From Syntrophomonas sp. UBA5432 (lineage in GTDB: Bacteria; Bacillota; Syntrophomonadia; Syntrophomonadales; Syntrophomonadaceae), in contig DIRQ01000071.1 of the NCBI GenBank assembly GCA_002424365.1, positions 1 to 20,730 of the forward strand: a DNA stretch of 20,730 bases, given 5' to 3'. The notes under the pieces are model-generated. The model was not told where the DNA came from. It saw nothing but the letters and a program-made list of their open reading frames with translations, and did no database searches. A program made the position numbers and the translations under genes. Of the stretch, positions 14,865 to 20,730 are shown in pieces; positions within the stretch are counted from its first letter, which is position 1; each line of letters opens with the position of its first letter.

Positions 14865-15650
14865 ATGGCTACTACTATCGTTTTGGCAAATCGTAAAGGG
14901 GGAAGTGGCAAGACTACCAGTACTATTAACATTGCTGATGGTTTGGCTCGTGCCGGTAAAAAGGTTCTGGTAGTAGATGCTGATTCTCAGGCTCAGGCTA
15001 CCATAAGTTGTGGTGTTTTACCTTATCAACTCTCCAGTAGTCTATATGAATTGTTGCACCTGCTGGCAGATGGACAGCAGCCGGGAGCGGAATTGCTATC
15101 CACTATTATCAAGGATAAAAAACCATTTCATCTACTTCCGGCAAAACCAGATTTGGCCGCTCTGGAGGTTGAGGTAGCTCATAAAGAGAATTGTCAAACC
15201 CTTTTAAAAGACCTGCTTATGGAGGTGGAAAACAGCTATGACTATATACTCGTAGATCTTCCACCGGCTCTGGGTTTGTTGAGCGTTAATGGTTTAGTAG
15301 CGGCCCGGTGGTTGATTATCCCGATAGAACCCACTTTTCTATCGATGGATGGCTTAGCTCAGATGACTGGAATACTATATAAGATTAATGCAGATCTAAA
15401 CCCAGCTTTAAGATTGATGGGGATTTTACCAGTAAAGTGTGACTTGCGAACTAATTTGGCTCGCAGTGTAATTGCAGAAATACAACAAAACTTTGGTGAT
15501 GATAATATCTTACCGGCAATAAGAAATGATATAAAGCTAGCCGAGGCTCCTAGCTTTGGCAAGACTATTTTTGAATATGCGGCTTCCTGCCGGGGAGCAC
15601 AGGATTATAAACAGGTAGTTAACATTATTTTGTCCAGGAGTGGTGAATAG
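14865..15650 (+). CDS. ParA/Soj-family ATPase in chemosensory operon
   Basis: A 261-residue ParA-type ATPase with a deviant Walker A motif (KGGSGKTT, 11-18, both lysines present), a VVDADSQAQA segment and a Walker B-like ILVDLPPALG. ParA proteins use ATP-driven dimerisation on DNA or other surfaces to position cargo. Its place between cheA and a receptor gene, away from any replication or parB genes, resembles chemosensory-array partitioning ATPases such as ParC of Vibrio and PpfA of Rhodobacter. The start has GGGGGG upstream. The next gene follows after one base and may encode its partner. Chromosome or plasmid partition is much less likely given the context. Confidence 0.9.
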   Translation: MATTIVLANRKGGSGKTTSTINIADGLARAGKKVLVVDADSQAQATISCGVLPYQLSSSLYELLHLLADGQQPGAELLSTIIKDKKPFHLLPAKPDLAALEVEVAHKENCQTLLKDLLMEVENSYDYILVDLPPALGLLSVNGLVAARWLIIPIEPTFLSMDGLAQMTGILYKINADLNPALRLMGILPVKCDLRTNLARSVIAEIQQNFGDDNILPAIRNDIKLAEAPSFGKTIFEYAASCRGAQDYKQVVNIILSRSGE

Positions 15651-15651
15651 A

Positions 15652-16047
15652 ATGACAGCCAAAAAAAAATTAGGCATAGGTCTTGATGTTCTTTTGACTG
15701 CCAGCCAGGGGCAGTATGACACAAAACCCGAAGAAAGCATTCTTACCCGGGCAGAGGAGTTATTTGCCAGAGCCCTGGAACAGGACGAAATGGGTGATAG
15801 TTTTGCAGCTTATTATTTCTACCGACAGGTAATTGACCTGCTTGATACCAAAGATCCAGATACACCGGAGATATCTGAGCTAATTTCTCGCTCCTGTAAT
15901 AACATTGCAGTTATTCTTTTTGAAAATGATCAAACCGAAAAGGCCATGGGCTTTTTCCAGCAAGCCATAGAGATATATCCCCAAAACCGTACAGTTGTAG
16001 AGAACATGAAATTACTTAAAATGGATACGGATAACGTGCATTCTTAA
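15652..16047 (+). CDS. Small TPR-like protein with ParB-like N-terminal motif
   Basis: The 131-residue protein begins MTAKKKLGIGLDVLLTA, which resembles the short N-terminal peptide of ParB (K-x-LGxGLxALL type) that stimulates the ParA ATPase. The rest is helical, with TPR-like pairs: a segment around FAAYYFYRQVIDLLD and a clearer one near the end with AVILFENDQTEKAMGFFQQA. There is no DNA-binding domain as in true ParB. It lies one base after the ParA-like gene. I infer that it links the ParA ATPase to the array, as ParP or TlpT do elsewhere, but it is not a recognisable homologue of either. I chose ATG 15652; the GTGs at 15640 and 15643 overlap the previous stop. Confidence 0.82.
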   Translation: MTAKKKLGIGLDVLLTASQGQYDTKPEESILTRAEELFARALEQDEMGDSFAAYYFYRQVIDLLDTKDPDTPEISELISRSCNNIAVILFENDQTEKAMGFFQQAIEIYPQNRTVVENMKLLKMDTDNVHS

Positions 16048-16072
16048 GGATATCGAGGAGGGAGGAGAGTCG

Positions 16073-17566
16073 GTGATTGTTGGTATAGACCTGGGAACCA
16101 GTAATTCTCTGGTAGCCTTTATCAACCGGGAGGGTAAAGCGGAGATAATTATTACTGAACGGGGCAGCCGCCTGACCCCTTCGGTTGTATACTTCAAGAA
16201 CGAGCAGGAGGTTATGGTAGGGGAACTGGCCCGCTCGCAGCTCATACTAAAGGCTGACCGTACCGTAAGCTCCATTAAACGCCAGATGGGCACTAATTAC
16301 CAGGTGGAAATAGGAGAGCGCAGTTATACCCCACCAGAGATTTCCGCCCTTATACTGCGTAAACTCCTCCAATATGCACAAGAATACCTGGAACAGGAAA
16401 TTACAGCAGCGGTGGTTACGGTTCCGGCCTATTTCAATGATAACCAGCGGCAGGCGACTTTACTGGCCGGTGAGCTGGCTGGCATCAGGATACTCAAGCT
16501 TCTTAATGAGCCAACTGCGGCAGCTCTGGCCTACGGGGTAAATCGAGAGAAAAAAGAAAACATACTGGTCTTAGATATTGGCGGAGGTACTTTTGATATA
16601 ACCCTGATGGAATATCAGAATGAGGTTTGTCAGGTACTTTGCATAGGGGGATCAAGCCAGTTAGGAGGACTGGATTTTGACCAACAACTGGTAAAACATA
16701 TCCTGGAAACCTTTAAGGTGAGCAGTGGTATTGATTTAAGTACGGATCCCATTGCCCTGCAGCAGATACATATAAATGCGGAAAAGGCCAAAGTGGATAT
16801 TTCCAGTGTAAACGAGTGCTCTGTGTTAATACCTTATATTACCATGGGAGCGCAGGGCCCGGTTCACCTCAACCAGACCATCCGGCGGGACGAATTCAAT
16901 CATATTTGTGGCTACCTTTTTAAAGAAGTCATTGAACTAATCGAGCAGACCTTTACCCGGGCGGGAGTTGCCAAAGACTGGGTGCAAGCAGTGGTACTGG
17001 CTGGAGGAGCCTCCCGCATGCCAGGCTTCAAAGATTTGGTGAAAGAAATATTTCCTGGCATAGAGCTGCGGTCAGAAATAAACCCCGATGAAGTGGTAGC
17101 CCTGGGAGCAGCCTTGGAGGGGGGAATGCTTGGCGGGGAGCTAAACCATGTAGAATTACATGATGTAACCGGTCATACCCTGGGAATAGAAGATAATCAG
17201 GGGGAATTTGTGGCTCTGATTCCAGCTAATACACCTTATCCGCTTAGTGAGTCAAGGCTTTTTACTACTGTGAATGACTTTCAGGAGGAGGTGATTATTC
17301 ACATATTGCAGCGGGATGAGCTGGGCGATTCGGGCGAAGGGGTAAACGTATCCCTGGGCAGGTTTCATCTGGAAAACATACAAAAAGCCCGAGCAGGTGA
17401 ACCCAGTATCGATGTTACCTTTACTATTGATGAGAATGGAATACTAAAAGTATCGGCCCTGGATATTGAAACTGGTACCCAGAACGAGATTCAGATTACC
17501 GAACCTGGTTATGTTGATGGCAATAAGATACTGGCTCGCCGGGGCCAGGAGTTAACTATACTCTAA
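16073..17566 (+). CDS. DnaK-like Hsp70 lacking the C-terminal lid
   Basis: An Hsp70-family ATPase of 497 residues against about 610 for DnaK. The nucleotide-binding domain is complete: IDLGTSNS (5-12), K69 in SSIKR, NEPTAAALAYG (145-155), GGGTFD (170-175) and GGASRMP (311-317). The interdomain linker reads DVTGHTLGIE where DnaK has a DVTPLSLGIE-type sequence. A beta-type substrate-binding domain follows (about 373-478, with DENGILKVSA). The protein then ends after a short tail, so the helical lid is missing. No dnaJ or grpE is nearby, and the operon context argues for a dedicated role, perhaps in assembly or regulation of the sensory array, not general folding. It starts at GTG 16073 after GGAGGGAGGAG. 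Confidence 0.92.
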   Translation: MIVGIDLGTSNSLVAFINREGKAEIIITERGSRLTPSVVYFKNEQEVMVGELARSQLILKADRTVSSIKRQMGTNYQVEIGERSYTPPEISALILRKLLQYAQEYLEQEITAAVVTVPAYFNDNQRQATLLAGELAGIRILKLLNEPTAAALAYGVNREKKENILVLDIGGGTFDITLMEYQNEVCQVLCIGGSSQLGGLDFDQQLVKHILETFKVSSGIDLSTDPIALQQIHINAEKAKVDISSVNECSVLIPYITMGAQGPVHLNQTIRRDEFNHICGYLFKEVIELIEQTFTRAGVAKDWVQAVVLAGGASRMPGFKDLVKEIFPGIELRSEINPDEVVALGAALEGGMLGGELNHVELHDVTGHTLGIEDNQGEFVALIPANTPYPLSESRLFTTVNDFQEEVIIHILQRDELGDSGEGVNVSLGRFHLENIQKARAGEPSIDVTFTIDENGILKVSALDIETGTQNEIQITEPGYVDGNKILARRGQELTIL

Positions 17567-17648
17567 AAAATGATTAAATTACAGATTTATGGTCTTAACT
17601 AGAAAACTTCGTTATTACTAGTAACTACTAAAAAAGGAGTGATGGAAT

Positions 17649-19598
17649 GTGGCCAAGAAATTGGAAAGGCCCGCAAGTATGGAAATGAGTGAGAAAACCG
17701 GAATTACGGTTAAAACGGAAACTGATGAAGATATTGCCCGCAAGCGGGAACAGGCTCGAAAACTGGCCCAGGAAAAAGCCCGGGCCCGTACCATGGCTAA
17801 ACAACAGGCAATGGCGGAAAGGATTGCAGCTGCTTCGGAAGAACTTTTGGCGGGGATTGAGGAATCTAATGCGGCGGCCCAGGAATTTTCCCAACTGATG
17901 AACGAACTGGCTATTAATGGGCAGCAGGTAGGCAGCAGCAGTGAGGAAATGCGGGCAGCCACGGTTCAGGTTAACCGTTCTGCTATAGAAGTGGAAAAAA
18001 GCATGGAATTGTTAGGGCAGAATGCCTTAAACGGAACTATTGCAGCCCGGGAATCAATGGGAGCTATGAGTACTATGGGAGCACTACTTAAAGAAGCCGC
18101 TGATAAAAATATGCAGTCCGGTAAGCGCATAGAAGAATTGGAAGTACAGTCGCGCCAGATTGGCGATATCGTACAGGCCGTAGTAATGATTGCTGACCAG
18201 ACCAACCTGCTGGCTTTAAATGCAGCTATTGAAGCCGCCCGGGCGGGGGAACATGGTCGCGGCTTTGCTGTAGTAGCGGATGAAGTAAGAAACCTGGCGG
18301 AAATTTCCGAACGCTCGGCCCGCGATATCCGGGGGGTAGTAGATGAAATACGCTCCGGGGTAGATGAGGTGGTTAAGGATATCAACAAGGTGGTTGAAGA
18401 ATTTAACACTATGCAGAGTGACCTGGGGGAAACGAATAATAACTTTGAACATATGGGAGAGCTTTTTGGCCAGTATGCGGAAATGGTTGACGAGAGCAAC
18501 AAAAATGCGCAGGACTTGCAGAACATGTCTGATGAATTTCTTGGAGTTGCCCAGTCTATTGCCACTGCTTCAGAACAGATTCTAGCTGCTACCGAACAGT
18601 CAGCCAAGGCGGTAGCCGAACAGAGTAAAGCCCTGAGTGAAGTTAACATAGCCAGCCAGGAATTGGCAGAAATGTCCGAGGAATTAAAAAACTCTACTAA
18701 TATTAATAAATCCGCGGAAGAAGTAGCGGCCACGGCTGAAGAATTATCGGCTAATATTGAGGAGCTTAGCACATCAGCAACCCAGGTCGCCACTGCCCTG
18801 GTGCAGATGGCAGAAGGTGGGAACACTGTCTATACGGAGAGTGAGAAGGCTGCGGTTATAGCGGAAAACGCCCAGGATAAGATAGAGGAACTAACCAGGA
18901 AAGCCGAGGAAGCCGGAGAGACTAATAAAAAGATTGCAGAATTATTAGAGAATGCCCGGGTATCGGCTCGAGACGTCTGGCAGAGGCTGCAGGAATGCAT
19001 TAAATCCTATGAGGGAACCAACAATGCTGTCGAAGCCCTGCAGGACAAGATTCGCCGGATAGAAAAGATTGTAGATACTATCGAAAACGTTTCCATTCAG
19101 ACCAATATGCTGGCTGTAAACGGATTTATAGAGGCAGCCACTGCTGGTGAACACGGGCGGGGCTTCTCGGTAGTAGCCGGAGACATCAGGAATCTGGCTA
19201 CCGAATCAGCTGAAAATGCGGATAAAATCAAGGATTTGGTTCGGGATATTCAGATGCAGATGGGTAAGGTAGTCGCAGAAATAGCGCAATCCGAAGCAGC
19301 ATCACGTAAGAGTAATGAAGGGGCTGCGATGGCGGCTCAGAAAAATGCATTGGTAACCAAAGAATTGGAGGATATCGCTAAAAATCGTGAAATTCTACGC
19401 AGGTCTATTAATGAAAGCCAGACTGCTATAGCCGAGGATGTGAAAGAATCGAAACGGGTAATAGAAATTATTGGCACTGCTCAAGAGCAGGTAGAGCAGG
19501 GCTCGCGGGTGGCTCAGGAACAGGCCAAGGCTATTAATGAACTGGCCAATTCCATTGAAGAGATTGCATCGATTGCTGATGAAATGCAGATTAACTAG
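17649..19598 (+). CDS. Soluble chemoreceptor with two tandem MCP signalling domains
   Basis: A methyl-accepting chemotaxis protein of 649 residues with no transmembrane segment and no recognisable ligand-binding domain. A charged N-terminal helix (about 1-49) precedes two copies of a full MCP hairpin. The first signalling tip is around EAARAGEHGRGFAVVADEVR (195-214), and the second, EAATAGEHGRGFSVVAGDIR (495-514), is exactly 300 residues later. The register holds from SEELLAGIEE/AEELSANIEE (63-72, 363-372) to AEQSKALSE/QEQAKAINE (323-331, 623-631). Tip 2 has lost the conserved Arg (R198 becomes T498) that in Tsr (R388) helps form trimers. It would work in the cytoplasm with the CheA and CheW encoded here. 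It starts at GTG 17649 with AAAGGAG upstream. Confidence 0.95.
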   Translation: MAKKLERPASMEMSEKTGITVKTETDEDIARKREQARKLAQEKARARTMAKQQAMAERIAAASEELLAGIEESNAAAQEFSQLMNELAINGQQVGSSSEEMRAATVQVNRSAIEVEKSMELLGQNALNGTIAARESMGAMSTMGALLKEAADKNMQSGKRIEELEVQSRQIGDIVQAVVMIADQTNLLALNAAIEAARAGEHGRGFAVVADEVRNLAEISERSARDIRGVVDEIRSGVDEVVKDINKVVEEFNTMQSDLGETNNNFEHMGELFGQYAEMVDESNKNAQDLQNMSDEFLGVAQSIATASEQILAATEQSAKAVAEQSKALSEVNIASQELAEMSEELKNSTNINKSAEEVAATAEELSANIEELSTSATQVATALVQMAEGGNTVYTESEKAAVIAENAQDKIEELTRKAEEAGETNKKIAELLENARVSARDVWQRLQECIKSYEGTNNAVEALQDKIRRIEKIVDTIENVSIQTNMLAVNGFIEAATAGEHGRGFSVVAGDIRNLATESAENADKIKDLVRDIQMQMGKVVAEIAQSEAASRKSNEGAAMAAQKNALVTKELEDIAKNREILRRSINESQTAIAEDVKESKRVIEIIGTAQEQVEQGSRVAQEQAKAINELANSIEEIASIADEMQIN

Positions 19599-19612
19599 AG
19601 GGGAATATAAGT

Positions 19613-19705
19613 GTGATTCTACTGCAAAAACCGCTATTTGAATGCAAACTAGTAAATATGTGGTTAAAAGAAATAATAGGGTTTGAATTAAGAATTAAGA
19701 ATTAA
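19613..19705 (+). pseudogene. Possible 30-codon ORF or gene remnant between mcp and cheW
   Basis: A GTG at 19613 has a good ribosome site (GAGGGGA) 8-9 bases upstream and opens a 30-codon frame starting MILLQKPLFECKL, which ends inside an AT-rich heptamer repeat. It has no recognisable homology. It may be a small protein, the broken start of a former gene, or chance. Confidence 0.3.
19685..19705. repeat. Three tandem GAATTAA heptamers
   Basis: GAATTAA is repeated at 19685, 19692 and 19699, followed by AAATTAT. Similar TTAAGAATTAAG arrays are common in intergenic DNA of many bacteria. A TAGGGTT/AACCCTA inverted pair (19678-19684 and 19743-19749) and a GAAATAT/ATATTTC hairpin (19717-19733) lie around it, so the segment could be a small inserted repeat. 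Confidence 0.7.
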
Positions 19706-19797
19706 AAATTATGGTTGAAATATTCCATATTTCTCTTATTTTAACCCTAAATGTAGTTTTTGCGGTGAGATTTAGTATTGATTGAGGAGGGATTTAA

Positions 19798-20730
19798 ATG
19801 AAAAATGACCATGTATTCTCCTCTGAAGAAATGCAACTGGTTACTTTTGTCCTGGGACAGGAAAATTTCGGCATAGATATCATGAATGTACAGGAAATCA
19901 TCAGAACGCCGTCCATAACAGCCGTACCGCAGGCCCCCCCTTATGTGGAAGGGGTAACCAATCTGCGGGGGGAGATTTTGCCGGTGCTTGATACCCGGGT
20001 AAAATTCGGCATGGAGCAGGCAGAGCGGGATGTTTCCAGCCGGGTGATTGTAGTAGATGTGCAAGGGAAAAAGGTGGGTCTTAGTGTTGATGAGGTCTCG
20101 GAAGTTCTGCGGGTAGAGAGTAATCACATTGAAGCAACTCCCGCTATGGCTGCAGATATGGATATGAGCACCATTTCGGGCGTGGTCAAGATAAACGATG
20201 GCAAGAAACTGGTTATGATAATGGAGGCAGCAAGCTTGTGTCAGATAGAACAAACTGCTAGAAAAGAGACACTTAACCCAAATGTTAAAGAAAGCGGCAT
20301 ACGGGAAACAGAAAAGAAGATGGAAGAGGTACAACTGGTTTCGTTCCTGCTGGGGGACGAGGAGTTTGCGTTAGAGATTGAGCATGTACGGGAGATAATT
20401 CGCTACCCTGAGATTGTAAAGGTTCCCAACCTGCCGCAATATATAAAAGGGGTAATTTCATTAAGAGATACCCTGATGCCTATTGTGGATATGAGGATTA
20501 AACTTGATACCGGAAACGATGAGATAAGTGAAAGCACCCGGGTAGTAGTAGTTGATGCTGATAATACCCGCTTCGGACTGGTGGTGGATCGGGTATATGA
20601 AGTTACCCGTATTGCCCGCGAGACCATTTTTGCGCCCCCCCAGGCCCTGGGCGGCGAAAGTGGCGAACAGTTAAAAGGAATTGCCCGGGTTGACGGGGGA
20701 AAACGTATTATAATGCTGCTTGACCCCCGG
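19798..20730 (+). CDS. cheW: Tandem CheW coupling protein (3' end outside window)
   Basis: This couples chemoreceptors to CheA. The visible 311 residues have no stop and contain two CheW domains joined by a charged linker (about 150-178). Domain 1 begins near MQLVTFVLGQENFGIDIMNV and has VTNLRGEILPVLDTR (53-67). Domain 2 begins near VQLVSFLLGDEEFALEIEHV and has VISLRDTLMPIVDMR. The gene starts at ATG 19798 after GAGGAGGG and is separated from the receptor gene by 199 bases of AT-rich DNA, so it could have its own promoter, though none is clear. The doubling parallels the doubled receptor upstream. A further domain beyond the window end cannot be excluded. Confidence 0.94.
   Translation, partial: MKNDHVFSSEEMQLVTFVLGQENFGIDIMNVQEIIRTPSITAVPQAPPYVEGVTNLRGEILPVLDTRVKFGMEQAERDVSSRVIVVDVQGKKVGLSVDEVSEVLRVESNHIEATPAMAADMDMSTISGVVKINDGKKLVMIMEAASLCQIEQTARKETLNPNVKESGIRETEKKMEEVQLVSFLLGDEEFALEIEHVREIIRYPEIVKVPNLPQYIKGVISLRDTLMPIVDMRIKLDTGNDEISESTRVVVVDADNTRFGLVVDRVYEVTRIARETIFAPPQALGGESGEQLKGIARVDGGKRIIMLLDPR

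Noticed and set aside
14865..16047. Plasmid or chromosome partition locus (parAB)
   Set aside because: The second protein has only the ParA-interacting peptide and lacks a ParB DNA-binding domain. No parS-like site or replication gene is near, and the genes lie inside a chemosensory operon.
17966..18826. Long minus-strand open frame (286 codons) inside the chemoreceptor gene
   Set aside because: It is antisense to a clear MCP with strong codon constraint. The low-complexity Ser/Ala/Thr-rich translation is typical of a shadow of coiled-coil coding sequence.
19747..20334. Minus-strand open frame (195 codons) over the start of cheW
   Set aside because: It is antisense to a gene with two recognisable CheW domains and has no ribosome site or known motif.

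Overview
The window looks like chromosomal DNA of a strictly anaerobic, low-to-moderate GC Gram-positive bacterium of the Clostridia, most like the syntrophic fatty-acid oxidisers (Syntrophomonas and relatives). This rests on strong GGAGG-type ribosome binding sites, frequent TTG and GTG starts, a selenocysteine formate dehydrogenase with NADH-dehydrogenase-like partner subunits, and a sigma-54-type promoter. The genus is an inference from gene content, not a database match.

The layout has three blocks. (1) At 9-1945 lies an apparently intact insertion sequence of the IS1634 type. Its transposase is on the minus strand, it has its own promoter, terminator hairpins near both ends, terminal inverted repeats and a candidate 5-bp target duplication. 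(2) At about 2010-9570 lies a formate dehydrogenase operon. It opens with an unusual leader carrying three tandem molybdenum/tungsten-cofactor (Moco-type) riboswitches, each followed by its own terminator-like hairpin. Then come fdhA (UGA-encoded selenocysteine, with a SECIS hairpin just downstream), a molybdopterin-binding protein with a cysteine-rich tail, a divergent MoeA, and NuoE-like and NuoF-like subunits that would link formate oxidation to NAD(H). A 33-nt perfect palindrome and a strong intrinsic terminator close the operon. (3) From about 9686 to the window end lies a non-canonical chemosensory operon behind a near-consensus sigma-54 promoter. The order is HEAT-repeat protein, CheR, CheY, a large CheA with multiple Hpt domains, a ParA-family ATPase, a small TPR-like protein with a ParB-like N-terminal motif, a DnaK-like protein without the helical lid, a soluble chemoreceptor made of two in-register 300-residue signalling modules, and a tandem CheW (cut by the window end).

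The parts of each block fit together. In the formate dehydrogenase block, cofactor sensing (riboswitches), cofactor handling (two MoeA-related proteins), catalysis (FdhA) and electron transfer (NuoE/F) are co-encoded. In the chemosensory block, the receptor and the coupling protein are both doubled and the kinase carries extra phosphotransfer modules. The ParA/TPR pair could position the array in the cell, and the lidless Hsp70 and HEAT protein are unusual accessories. This second block is the best candidate for a poorly described system. A link between the blocks (for example sensing of formate or redox state) is only suggested by adjacency.
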